From Punctularia strigosozonata HHB-11173 SS5 (Eukaryota; Basidiomycota; Agaricomycetes; Corticiales; Punctulariaceae): DNA of 52,434 nucleotides. The stretch spans positions 1 to 52,434 of the forward strand of contig NW_006767447.1 in the NCBI RefSeq assembly GCF_000264995.1, written 5' to 3'. Made by a program: the position numbers and the translations under genes. Positions 1 to 10,740 of this stretch are shown here, one piece after another (position 1 is the stretch's first letter; each line of letters opens with the position of its first letter). The notes below the pieces were generated by a model. It was not told the origin of the DNA and did not search any database. It saw only the letters and a program-made list of their open reading frames with translations.

Positions 1-846
1 ATGTAAAGTGACGTTGGTAGCAACCACTAGTTTTGCGGTGGCGACAGGACAGCCGAAGGGAAGTGGTCCATATTCCTTCTTGATGGGAGGAAGCTGTGGT
101 TCGCGCTTATTGTCGCCATACTTGGCGACAACGACGAGGTATCCTACTCCTGAATCGACGGGCATGCGGCTTCTTGAAGCGGCGATACGGTAGTACGCGT
201 CGGCCATTTGCCCAAAGATATTGTCGTGCGAGCGGTATCTCTTGTGTAGCCGCGTGACGTAGATGATGTAGTCTCCGACCTTCTCTTCTAGGATGTAAGA
301 GATACAGGCGCTAGCGGCCATTATCTTGTTTCCAAACATAAGACGTAATCGTATTACGTTGCCGGGCTGCAGGAGGTTGGTAGCAAATGGAGGACCGTCG
401 AGTAGGAAGAAGATTCGTGGGCCATGTAGCCACGGGTTGAGTGCTACGAACTGCAAACATAGAGGAGGTGTGCGAAGGAAAAGGTCGGCTGCCTCGATAG
501 GCTGGTAGGGAGAAGCTCTGGGCGGGCGTGTTTGGTATTCTGGTACGAATTTGACAGTAGTAGTGATATGGACCTCGATGTGGTTGACCTTTTTGGGGCG
601 CTGCGGAAACAGAACCCTGATGTACTGAGGGAGTGACGACCTCTCGGCCTGTGCGAGAAGCGGAGTGGTCTCGTTATCGGCTAGCGGAGTGCGTTCGGGT
701 AGGTGAGGATCGACAGCGAAGGGCTTCACCCATCTTGTTAGACTACGCCATATATGTTTGGCAATTGCTTTAAACGCCTGCATGCTGACTAGGTAGTTGG
801 TGAGTACGGTGGGGGTTGCCTGTTCCTGAACGCGTGTTATGGGCAT
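1..846 (-). CDS. Unrecognised protein, 3' end beyond the left edge
   Basis: A single open frame runs from an ATG at 846 on the minus strand to the window edge without a stop, giving 282 codons with no visible intron. I do not recognise the family. The N-terminal 60 residues are mixed and partly amphipathic. A Pro-rich segment follows, then a more hydrophobic middle (LFLRTPPLCLQFVALNPWL, around residues 145-163) and a compact-looking C-terminal part with many aromatic residues. There is no signal peptide or clear membrane segment, and I see no transposase or zinc-finger motif. The length and ordinary composition argue against a chance frame. A transposon-associated accessory gene remains possible because repeats lie nearby, but nothing in the sequence proves this. 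Confidence 0.5.
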   Translation of the reverse strand, partial: MPITRVQEQATPTVLTNYLVSMQAFKAIAKHIWRSLTRWVKPFAVDPHLPERTPLADNETTPLLAQAERSSLPQYIRVLFPQRPKKVNHIEVHITTTVKFVPEYQTRPPRASPYQPIEAADLFLRTPPLCLQFVALNPWLHGPRIFFLLDGPPFATNLLQPGNVIRLRLMFGNKIMAASACISYILEEKVGDYIIYVTRLHKRYRSHDNIFGQMADAYYRIAASRSRMPVDSGVGYLVVVAKYGDNKREPQLPPIKKEYGPLPFGCPVATAKLVVATNVTLH

Positions 847-1982
847 GGCGTCTACGCGTCACGACTTTCTGATCACGTGATCACAGTATGTTGTGAATTT
901 GGGTGTTTTGGCTATGTCCGAGCACCAAACAGATTTGGTGCGCGACAACGCGCCTAAAGGTTCTAGGATTTGTAGTGACTCAGGCTATGACTCGACTGTG
1001 ACTCACAAGGAACATTGTAGAATAGTATAGAACGTTATGGTAAGTACTGGAAGGTTCTAGTACAGTACTTGTATAGTAGTATATAAGACGCTAGCTGAAG
1101 TCGATGGACTTCAGCTCGTCCATCTGTTATACACGCCCTTAGCGCTATGACGATTGACGGTTCGGTTACGGCCTCTCAGAACTAAGACTAAGACACCGCA
1201 CCCTAAACACCACCACCACCACGCTCGACCTAGTGCGTCTAGAGTCCGAACTCTCACGCCTAAGTCACACGACACAGCCTAGACTACAACGACAGACTTT
1301 ACGCCAAGTCTAACAACCACGATGGTTCGGTACCCGCCTAAGGTACCACGATCTAGGGGTTCTTACATTACTGATGATAGATTCATCTCCGACTTTTCCA
1401 TTGTTCTGCTTAGTACTTATACCGGCTTGTCTGTACCATATTGCTCATTTCCAATATCGACTAGGCTTTCCCCTTTGCTCCTAAGCGGACCTCGAGTGTG
1501 TAGCGACCCTTTGGGTCAAGTCCGCCTCTGCCCCGCTTTCCTCCGACTTTGCTCCGACTTTGCTCCGATGTCAGCATACCACTCTTCTCGATATTGTCTC
1601 TGAATCACATCCACCCGACTCTGTGTTGTGGTCTGGGCAGTACGCCCCTGCTTGTTGGACTTAGGTCCACTTGTCCCAGACCCGTTCAGCTTCGGTATCG
1701 TTCATCTCCGCTTTTCCCGTGCATCGGACCTCCACATTTCCGATATTTTTGCCCCGCAGTTTCGTCCCTGACAGATGTCAACGTTGTGGTCATGATCGTG
1801 GAGTCCGGCACTGGTGGACAGTGTTGGCAAACCGTGCTCTAACCTGGTGGCGCAAAACAAGGCGCAGGTTCAGTGTATGCCAGTACAGGAGAGGCCGGTA
1901 AAAGCTTGCAAGAACTGTAAATCGGGATACCACTGTCACTGTGTGAAATTGGCATTAGGTGGCTGCAGAGCGATAACGCTAA
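847..1982. other. Non-coding stretch with a TATA-like promoter motif
   Basis: No gene is recognised here. The stretch next to 847 would be the promoter of the leftward gene. A clear TATA-like box (TATATAAG) lies at about 1081-1088 on the plus strand. It is followed by a pyrimidine-rich tract and a CACC-repeat leader near 1200-1225, which looks like the start of a plus-strand transcript. The frames beyond 1322 are short and have no family signature. A cysteine-rich patch near 1905-1945 (CKNCKSGYHCHC) resembles a decayed zinc-finger. A solo long terminal repeat was considered, but no second copy or clear end repeats are present. Confidence 0.35.
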
Positions 1983-2046
1983 GGGCCTGTTCGGTAGCAG
2001 GTGCAATCAGCGCTGAATGCCATTCAGCGCTGAAAAGATGATAATC
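1983..2046 (+). repeat. Left terminal inverted repeat of the MITE
   Basis: This 64-bp arm is the exact reverse complement of 2481-2544. It contains two copies of the 10-bp palindrome TCAGCGCTGA, separated by a GAATGCCATTC-type spacer, so the arm can fold on its own. Confidence 0.85.
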
Positions 2047-2480
2047 CCGCAGTGCCACATGCACACGTTACATGCGTGGGAGTCACACACCACCAGCCGG
2101 TGTTGCACAACGATGGTATTCATACCGTTTTGCGAATGATGTTTTGCTAAAACTCCAAGAACAATTGGCTGAGTAGTCTACTTCAGCAACTAGATATGAT
2201 ACTGTATTTTTTTCCGGAGTTTAAACTTCTGTGTTGGGATAATCTCGGTGTTATTACCAGAAAAAGATATTCCGCTAGAAGATACCAGTGCTTCAGTGCT
2301 CAGAAAAATATTGATAAAATACAGAGACAGAGCCTACATTTTTCCAAGTATATACTATGGGAGTTTAGAGCATGTAGATCTAATGGAATCAGAATGCAGT
2401 CAGAAACTGACAGCCAAACGGCGCAACATGGCGCGGCACAGTATGTGACTGACGGTGACGGTCACCAGGGGTCACATTGC

Positions 2481-2544
2481 GATTATCATCTTTTCAGCGC
2501 TGAATGGCATTCAGCGCTGATTGCACCTGCTACCGAACAGGCCC
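2481..2544 (-). repeat. Right terminal inverted repeat of the MITE
   Basis: This 64-bp arm is the exact reverse complement of 1983-2046, and the TAA target-site copy follows it directly at 2545-2547. Confidence 0.85.
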
Positions 2545-2547
2545 TAA

Positions 2548-2861
2548 AGCCTCCACGCGCGAGCTCCTACAATACGTGGTCCAATGCTAGGCTATCGAAT
2601 GAGGAAACCTACTCACACCTTCTTACCACTCAAGGTTCAAGGAGAAGCGCTCCAGCTCACAGTGCAAGCACGGAAGAGCGGTATTGTAATTGGTAATGCA
2701 CGCTAACCAGCCGTTTTGCTTTCCCTCTTGAGCGAGGCAGCAAACATACCGAATATAATTCATTGGCCATTTCATCATTGGACGAACGCTCTCATAGCTC
2801 GCGACGCTCTGACAGTAGGTACGTTTGAAGTATACATACCATCGACGAGGGCCATTTCCCG
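2548..2861. other. Intergenic stretch downstream of the Rim20-like gene
   Basis: This is the 3' flank of the leftward BRO1-domain gene. I see no coding signature, RNA gene or repeat in it. Confidence 0.4.
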
Positions 2862-5800
2862 TCATGCTGGCATCGCTTTCCGGGACATCTTCTCTTTCTC
2901 TTGCTTGGGCTGGTTCGGCGCCCTCGGCTTCCACGAATCCGATGTCTCCCAGTCATCCGAGTTTGGCGGCGGCAGCGCCAAGTTGAGCGTCTCCCCCTTG
3001 CTCCTCTGCGGAGTGGCAGCTGGAACGTCGGGTAGTCTGGGAGGGCTAGACGCGGTCGCATTGGCTGCTGCGGGAAGCTCCTTCATCCCCCCCTTTGCAC
3101 GGGCCGAGCTGGCGGATCCATCTCGCAGCGACATACTCTGCATGGAGTGCGGCAGATGTCTACGTGGGAAAGCGTGAGATACGGCATCAATGAAGACGAG
3201 GATCAACCAGCTTACTCAATATTCGCTCGCCTCTCACGAGCGAACTCTCCGCACGACTCTCTGAACTTGCTGAGGAGACCCCCAAGATCATTGTAAAACT
3301 GCATCGTTATAATGCATCGGAACCCGCCAGGTTTCAAATACACAAGCGGACGAACCTTCAGACCCTCCTCCAAGTTCCGCATGATCTCCTTATACTTGTG
3401 GTACGCGAGTCCGAGCGATTGTAGCCCGCGTTCGCGCTCCTTCACGGACGGGTCATCGACCCTGGACAACAAGAACACCTCATTCTTGCGCTGAAACACG
3501 TAACAACATCATTCAGCGCCATTCTACGCTTGTCAAACCTTCCTCTCACCTTTAACACCTCCAGCATCTCGCCCTGCTCGCGCGCCTGCCCAGTCAGGTC
3601 CTCCGCAAACCTCTCAAACTTGCGCATCTCCTCCTCCAACACGTCCTCAAACATTGCCGGCCGCACCTCCGCCCACCTCTCAATGTTTGCCGCCGCCCTC
3701 AATATGCGCGGCCGGATATCATCCATCTCCACGGCCACCTTCGTCCGCCTCACGATCGCCGCCCTATCCCGCCGCAGATCATCGAGCGACTCAAGCAACA
3801 CGCGCACCTCGCGCGCCGCCGCCCGCGTTCCGCGACCGTCCCCAACTGCCGCTCCCGTCGACGACGGCACATACGCCTCTAGCTCAGCCTACCCGCCGCC
3901 ACGCCACAAACACCGTCAGCGCCAGGCGGCATATTGACGAAAGCATGCATGTCTTACGTCGTCCCATGTAAGCCGCCTCACGGCATCCTCCCACTCCTCC
4001 CACTTCCTCCTCACCTCCGCGTCCGAATCCGCCGCCTTGACCAGCACCGCACGATACCTCGCTTCCTTGCCCACGAGCGGCGCGTTCGCCTCGTACGACG
4101 TCGGCCAAGGCGGCTCGCCAGCGTAATCTTTCCTCGCTTCTTCGTCATCCTCGGCTTCCTGATCGAGGACCTCCATCGCCTGAACAACCGGCTCATGAGG
4201 GGAATATCCGACAATGAGAGATAAGCGAAAAGCGCCCACCTCGTCGAGTATCTTCTCGTTCTGCCGCGCGAGCCGCCGCACGTCTACGATCATCGCCTCC
4301 ACCCGCGCAGGCCCGTCATCCTGCCTCACCTCATCCACCTGCGCGAGCAAGCTAGGCGGCAGCCCGACCGGCCTGTCGAGCGCGTCAAGCGTTGCCGGCA
4401 AATTCAGTGCGAGCAGCGTACTGCCAACCTCGTTGGTCAATTGTCGTGTTCGGAACAACAACGATTGGTAGAACGTACCTGTCCGCGACGCGATCGAGTT
4501 CTTCCGCCTTCTGCAGCACCTCCTCCTCAACCCAGTCATCCCGCCTATGCTGATATATATCTGCAACGACAAGCATCATCGCCACGTCAGACAATTGCCG
4601 ACGCCTCTCGCGAAGATGACACGCACTGAGAGCCTCCTTCGCGCCCCACGCCAGAAGCTCCCCAAGCACAACCCGCCCCTCACCGACCGCCTTCTTTGGA
4701 TCCTGCAGTAGAGGTGGAACGATCGGCTGCACGATCGAAGCCGGAGCGGGCGCCGGAAGCGCGGACATGTCCGGCACATCATTGTGATAGATGTAGTCGT
4801 TGTCTCGTTCGGCGAGCGGGAGCTCCTTTGTCAGTTTGTCGAGGAGCGACTGCGTATATACAGACAGCCGTCAGCCCACAATCTTCCGGATTCGTGTTAG
4901 CACAAGAACGGCAAAACAACCTTAGCATCATTGAATACAGCACTGGCCACGCCACCGCGTCGGGCAGTATCATACGCCGCTTGAGCTGTGGCCTTTGCGA
5001 AACGCAGGCGGGCGACCTGCTCGCCGAACCTATAGGCGATCCCTCTCGTGAGCACCTGACCAATCGCCCAGTCGGAACCGAGGCGCACCGCGACCGGTTT
5101 GCGTCATCTTGGCCCTTGCGATACTGCGCCGCCGCCTCGAAGTGCGCGCGTTTCGCGTCAAGATACGCCAACCAGTTCTGTCCACCGCACCGAGCACGTT
5201 ACCATCCGATATCAGGACGAACAAGGGATTTGACAGACATACGGATGGGAATGCGCTTTGCACCTCGAAAGACGCGTTCCGAAGGGCAGACGCCGCGGAT
5301 CCATAGAACGAGGATACCTGCGCGCCGGCGGGGTTAGACCGGGATTAAAGCATAGTACCACATAGTCGACTACTCGCCGCCATTGCCAGCCTGGCGATCA
5401 ACGCATCCTTGTAGTTCGAATCTAACACATATATTAACACATCTGACCAACAAGAGCGAGAACAATTGGTAGGGGCGTACCGGTAGTCGCTCGTTGCCAG
5501 CTGCACTCCTGTGCCTGGGCGAGCATTAGCCACCGCATGCTCTCCACGGACGCATTTGCCAAGTCGATCGGCTGGTCTTCGCCCGGCACGAATGATTCCT
5601 GAAGCTTGGGTAGCGCAGCGTTAGCCAGATACTCCAGCGTGCCTGCTGCGTTCTAAGCTCAGTCAGCACGGCGTGGCGGAGCGCGTGGAGGCACAACGGC
5701 ACCTGGTAGAGCGCACTGGCGCGCCGGATTCCGTCCCCACTCGTACGATCCTCGCGTGTGGCGAGCTGGGAGTAGAGAGCGGCGAGATTGAACACGACGG

Positions 5801-6261
5801 CGGCGCGCTCGAGGAGGAGATTGTTGAGCGCGAGCGGGACCATGTCAGGCTTCGCGAAGGCGCTGGCGTAGTGGACCTCGAGTCCGATCTGCAGAAAGAG
5901 CATAGCTGAGTCCGGTATGCATGTCGTCGTGAGTACAATGAGGGTGCATACGGCAGGAGGTAGCTTCGTGAGGATGAACACGAGTTGAGCATGGTACCTG
6001 CAAGAACACACGAGCATGGTCAATCCGAGCCCCTTTCATGAATGGAACGACGACAACTTACTGTATATAGGGGTCGACCTTGTCTATATGAACAGTTCCC
6101 GGCATCGCCTGCGCGCGCAACGTCTCCCATCGCTCAACATCCCACTGGAACGCGTCCGGGTGCGTCTCCGGGTGGTTCGCGGCGATGTACGCGCGCACGG
6201 CGGCGCGCAGCTCGAGGGGCCACGTTTTCTTGAACGGGATCGCGAGTTGGTTGGACATCAT
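2862..6261 (-). CDS. RIM20: BRO1-domain protein, PalA/Rim20-like pH-signalling scaffold
   Basis: PalA/Rim20 proteins link ESCRT-III on endosomes to the Rim101/PacC transcription factor and its protease in alkaline-pH sensing. The N-terminus (SNQLAIPFKKTWPLELRAAV) is a typical BRO1 start. Further exons give VFNLAALYSQLA, LAQAQECSWQ, IARLAMAA, a DNDYIYH segment near the end of the BRO1 domain, then the V-domain stretch LNLPATLDALDRPVGLPPSLL. The Pro/Ser-rich tail ends at the stop near 2862. AQAQECSWQ and the V-domain wording fit PalA better than Bro1/Vps31. About a dozen short introns are seen. Start: two adjacent ATGs at 6261 and 6258. Two joins are unclear. Near 5300-5390 the expected AAKVSSFY join lacks a standard acceptor in phase. 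Near 5050-5100 the frame changes with only a weak intron candidate. These may be unusual introns or sequence errors. Confidence 0.85.
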
Positions 6262-6985
6262 GATACGTCGATGGTCATAGATTTGAACGTGCTGTGTTGG
6301 TACATGAATGGATTGTGAACGCAGAAAAGCTATTCAAGCCGCACGTAGTGGGCCGGAGATCGCCGCGAGCTACATTCGACTCTCATATTACGTACAATCA
6401 TGCATCAACCCATACTCTGCTACAACCCATGCTTCTAGGTTTTCATCTCGGGCATGGGTTTATGGGAGAGGGTCATGAGAGAGTCGACTGTACTCTACAT
6501 AATAACGTCGACGTGGCGTCACCTTTCTACTAACACCAGCTCCTTCGCTGAATCTTTGTGGAACCGCTGAGCATCTTTCTGGGACCTTCATCGGAGGGCG
6601 TGCGAGAATGGAAACAATGTGAGCGTTTGGCTGTACATTTATTCAGCTGAAATCAATCGATCTGACGATGCGCGATCCTCAATCTGCTTCAGCCATGCTC
6701 ATCCCGCTTGTAATTCGTGCTCTTGTCTGCCGAAGGACCTGGAATACATACTCGTCGTGCTTTCAGACGAAGACAGACAGAAGATGGAAGCGCTTCAGCT
6801 AGCCCTTCTGAACCTGTGTCAAGAGACTGTTCCTCAGCGCGCGAAGACTGGTCATTGCGTGTCCTGTTCTTGCCCCTCGGTAGGTTCCGCAGTCACCGTC
6901 AAAGATTACTCTCGTCGTATCTGAAACGCACACGGCTGGGAAGCTGCACTCGACCAAGACGCAGATACAGACGATTCGTAATAAG
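6262..6985. other. Intergenic region between Rim20-like gene and F-box gene
   Basis: This is the divergent promoter region: leftward gene start at 6261, rightward F-box frame from 6986. The F-box frame can be read about 100 bases upstream of 6986 without a stop, so part of this stretch may have been coding before the gene decayed. No repeats are visible. Confidence 0.4.
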
Positions 6986-8580
6986 ATGTTCTCGCTTCGC
7001 GTTGCGTATAACACGGAGTGTCCCGTCAATCGCGTCCCGGTGGAAGTGCTGGCGGGAATCTTCGTGCGCAACCTGCCTTTTGAGAACGAATACTTCGGCC
7101 GCGATTACATCCAAATCCCCGATTCAACTCACATATTGGCATTAACGCAGGTCTGCAGCTTTTGGCGCCAAGTCGCGCTAGGCACCCCGGCTCTATGCTC
7201 TGTCCTGTCAGTCTCGGGGATGCCCGAGCTCGCCCTGACGCAGGCCAGCCGGCTTTCAACCCAACCTTTGCGGGTTTTCTGCTCGGGTTGGCCTCCTGCT
7301 AATTATGCGGGCTCCTCGACGGTACTCTCCCAAGTGATTTCCGAGAACCCCGACCGTATTGCAGGACTGTGGATCCCCAAGATCGTCACGCACGATATAC
7401 GTTGACCGCACTGACTGCGCTGCCGGACACAGCCCCTGCCATGAAGAGCATGTCAATCGACGTACCATATATAGCGAACAGCGAACAGGAACAACTTGCG
7501 ATGATGAATACCCGTCTCCTCGAACTGCGTACGCCGATGCTTGAACATCTCCGCCTGTCCAACATCTCACTCCCGGTCTTGTGGGCATCCCAGCTCATAC
7601 GCTCCGCGAATTTACGTCTCCTGTCCATCTTGCTCACTGATCCGGTGGACATCACTCAGGCGCCTTCCCTCACGGACATTGTGGGCGTGCTCGGAACCCT
7701 CACATCGCTAGAAAACTTGTCGATGGATGGTTGGCTGGCTCCGAGCAGCCCACCAGCGCTTCTGCCCAAGAAGGCCACCATGCCGCGCTTGCGTGAGCTC
7801 AATCTAAGCGGGTTTCCCAAAGGTTGCATCAACATCCTCGGAAATCTAGACTTCGCCCGGCCGCTCTCGTTGCTCCTAGTGTACATCTTTCTCGACCATG
7901 ACGACGACGATCTCCACGCAGAGGAAATATTGCGGATACTCGAGTCCCATGGCGAGCTGCCACCGGAGGTGGCATCGAACATCTGTGGGGATGATGGATA
8001 TGTAGAGGTGGCATACGGACGACTGCTGCCTCGGGGCCAATACTCGTACCGACGTCCGATCACGCTGGTTTTCCCGGGTGACATCGAGACCAGTCGAACT
8101 GAGACGGTTCTACCTGTGCTCCCTCGATCGAACACAACGGCGCTAGCGCTGGACGGAACTTGCCCGATAGATTGGGGTTGGCACCATAACCTGCGGGAGG
8201 TTCTCCGACAGTGGTCTACGTTACGCGAAGTCTGCGTCACGCACACAGAAATTGCCGGTTCGTTCTTTAGAGCACTCGAAACCGCAGAGGAGGACAGGCA
8301 GGACCGATCTCGATGAATTCTGCCTAACCTGGCTTCGTTGGAAGTGTCGGAGGCCCATGGTGACGAAGACGTGATGGATGAACTCCTAGAGCGCCCATGG
8401 TTTGAGATTTGCCGGGATGAAGTGGAGATGCGCAGCCAGGTCAAGGCGGAGGACGGGTCTCCCGTCTTGCGGTCGCTGACATTCAGGCAGTGTGACGAGA
8501 TCCCAAGCGAGGTATTGGATGCACTGAGGGAGGCGGTGCCAAGGATGCGGGTGACGAACGAGCAGGCGTCCGCAGCTTGA
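6986..8580 (+). pseudogene. Broken F-box/LRR-type protein gene
   Basis: Agaricomycete genomes carry large families of F-box proteins that act as substrate receptors of SCF ubiquitin ligases. Here the F-box-like motif is seen at the start (ECPVNRVPVEVLAGIF, then LALTQVCSFWRQVALGTPAL). The middle has leucine-rich stretches (MLEHLRLSNISLPVLWASQL; LRELNLSGFP), and the tail (LRSLTFRQCDEIPSEVLDAL) ends at 8578-8580. The reading frame is not continuous. It shifts by one base around 7375-7405, and an in-frame TGA at 8314-8316 is followed by clearly related sequence in the same frame up to 8580. No splice signals explain both, so I call a decaying gene. The start is uncertain, because the same frame is open upstream of 6986. 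Sequencing error at one of the two sites cannot be excluded. Confidence 0.75.
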
Positions 8581-8872
8581 ATAGTAAACGACAATTCTGG
8601 TACGTAGCCTTGTCTGCAGGTTGACCAATTCTCCCGCTGATAAGGTAGGGCTCATTCATATATAGCCACTATCACGCGCTCAGACCTGTCACGCTATGGA
8701 GACTTTTGGCGGGGGAACGGAGATGGAGCGTTACATTGGCTCACTACTCGTTTGTCCGACTACTTTTCCCAAAAATTTTCTATACAAAAGATAGATGCAG
8801 ACTGTGCGCAGATATTGTATAGAAAATTTTCTTAATGCGCTTCTCTCACGCCTCGCTGTAAGGGTTCGAGGT
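8581..8872. other. Spacer between F-box pseudogene and retroelement, with hairpin
   Basis: The spacer is non-coding. It holds a 26-bp sequence at 8641-8666 that recurs inverted at 15904-15929, and a 16-bp inverted repeat (8772-8787 with 8815-8830) close to the retroelement's left end. Confidence 0.5.
8772..8830. repeat. Perfect 16-bp AT-rich inverted repeat (hairpin)
   Basis: The arms at 8772-8787 and 8815-8830 are exact reverse complements, with a 27-nt loop. Each arm contains AAAATTTT, which is itself a palindrome. It may be a remnant of a small transposon or an extruding hairpin. No function is claimed. Confidence 0.7.
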
Positions 8873-9038
8873 TCGCGGTTCTGAGCTGAAGTGAGGAACG
8901 AACGTAAGCGCAAGAACTTAGTCTATGCGCGCGCGGGCGTTGCGGTGGCGGTGCAAGTTCTTCCTCGCCATCCGCACCGTCCGCTACCGAGTCCAGCATA
9001 CGGCGAGCTCGAAAAGGGCCGCCGTAACTCGAATTTGC
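8873..9038 (+). repeat. Split direct repeat A1 of the Ngaro-like element
   Basis: This 166-bp copy is the same as 14142-14307 except for one base. It begins TCGCGGTTCTGAG at the left end of the element. Confidence 0.9.
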
Positions 9039-9117
9039 ACAACAAAGAACAGCACCAACATTCCTTAGGGATCAATACAGAGAACTTTCCCTTAAACCCC
9101 CCCCCGGTGCTAGCATC

Positions 9118-10740
9118 ATGCCACGTATTGACGCTAACCCGCATGAACAGGTCGCGCCCAATTTTGCAGGGGCAGCCTTCACAGCCTGCAGGCGGTCCAT
9201 GAGCAACCAGGATGGCCTGACGGACGAGCAAGCAGCGCAAGCCCTTTTAGACGCCTGGACCAACGACATCAATCAAGAAAAGGCGGCGTGGGATCGTCAG
9301 GTCGAAGAGGACCGGGAAGCCGCGCGGCTTGCAGAGAAAGAGAGGTTGGAGCGCGAAGCAGCGGAGAAAGCCGAAGAGGAGAAGGAGGCCGCAAAGAGTC
9401 GGCCCAAGGTCCCAATTCACATCAAGGACCGCATGGTCGGCCACGAGTCCGCCCCATCAACCGACAACAAGGCCCTCAAGAAACTCCGAGCCTACAAGTA
9501 CATCGAGTTGTGGTTCTTCGGAGCCGAGGGGCGGCGCAGAGCCACGGAGGACGCACTATCGAGCGGAGATGACGCCCTGTATCTGGCCCGGGACGGCGAC
9601 GGGGTAGCGCTGCGACAGGCCGCACCCAGCCGAATAGCGAAGCACTGCATTCCGGACCGAGAGCTCACGTGGAGAGAGTTCTCTATCGCGAAGACAGGGC
9701 TCCTCGAGGACATGGCCCGGGTCGGATGGCCGAAAGCAATAGTGCAAGACTTCGTTGACTTCTTCTTCGCAATCGACAACCATCCGAGCCGCTTCGAGGG
9801 TCCGCACGGAGACCCATGCCTTCTCCTCTATCAGGAGGAGGTTCGGAAGCTCTGGCACCTCGACTACGAGCGCAATCCCGCAGAAATCTTCAACCCAGCG
9901 ATCTTCAACAACGAGCAGTTGCAGCGGATAACGCGGAAATATCTGAACGTGCAAGCCAGCGAAGCTAACTACGCGTGCGTCATAAGTTCCTGTGACTGTG
10001 AACACCCGCGCTGACTTTTCCTTTGCTCATCCCCTATCCGCCTGTCAACCGCGATCGGTACCTCAACCGCGCACGAACGACGAACGACGTCACTACGTCT
10101 TATCGCAACTCCCACCGGAACGCGATCACTATCGCGCCGGCGGCCCGCATGCCCTCAATCTGCACCCGCGATCACTATCGCGTCCGCGTGGACATCCTCC
10201 CGCACGCCCACGGGCCGGGGCACGCATTCATCACGTTCGCACCCGATTGTGCACCGGGACGCCTCATCCCCACCCGCTACGCACTCGCGGCGCCGCTCAG
10301 CATGCGGAGAGCCGCACCAGCAGCCCCAGGGGGACCAGAGCGACACGAGAGAAGACGCTCCGCAAGGTCGGCCGCCCCGTACGCGCGCAGCGAAGGAGAT
10401 CGCAACGGGCGCGAGAGGGAACATCTCGGTAGATCGCAGTCTTTTCGCCAGGGCACCAGCGCCAGCGCCCACGCGCCGTGTGCCCTCTGCCTCGGGCGGC
10501 ATCCCCACGAGGTCCGATTGTGCAGATCCCGGACCCTCTGGGATGGAAAGACGAAAGCGTACGCCGCACGGGACACCAGAGGACAACTGGTCGACCCGAG
10601 CGGCAGAGTTCTCTGCATCGATTTTCAAGTCCGCGGATGCAAGCGCGACTCGCACGTCGAGGCCTACCGCCACACCTGCTCGGGGTGCGGCAAAGGCAGT
10701 CACGGCGCTCGAGACTGCCATCTCGCAGAGAGCCAGTAAG
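9118..10740 (+). mobile_element. Gag-like region of the Ngaro-like element
   Basis: The first part is a highly charged, Glu/Lys/Arg-rich helical segment (ERLEREAAEKAEEEKEAA, about 9340-9395), followed by a folded-looking region. The end carries a Cys/His cluster (CSGCGKGSHGARDCH, about 10678-10722) resembling a zinc knuckle, as in nucleic-acid-binding Gag proteins. It lies directly upstream of the polymerase region, as in other retroelements. Part of a fossil element. Confidence 0.65.

Larger units (their letters stand above)
1983..2544. mobile_element. PIF/Harbinger-like (Tourist-type) MITE, 562 bp
   Basis: The element is bounded by inverted repeats at 1983-2046 and 2481-2544 that match at all 64 positions. 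They start GGGCCTGTTCGG and are flanked by a TAA on each side (1980-1982 and 2545-2547). A three-base TWA target duplication with GGG/GGC-type ends is characteristic of PIF/Harbinger elements and their Tourist-like MITEs. The 434-bp interior has no transposase-like frame, so the element is non-autonomous. Perfect arms imply recent mobilisation. Each arm itself contains TCAGCGCTGA twice in a near-palindrome. A hAT origin was considered because of the similar terminal bases, but no 8-bp duplication is present. Confidence 0.8.

Noticed and set aside
860-1340. Possible solo long terminal repeat around the TATATAAG box
   Set aside because: No second copy, no target duplication and no clear ends could be found in the window.
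1905-1945. CKNCKSGYHCHC as a zinc-finger gene
   Set aside because: Too short, no surrounding domain, and the frame runs into the MITE.
1983-2544. hAT family for the MITE
   Set aside because: Terminal bases are similar, but the flanking duplication is a 3-bp TAA and not 8 bp.
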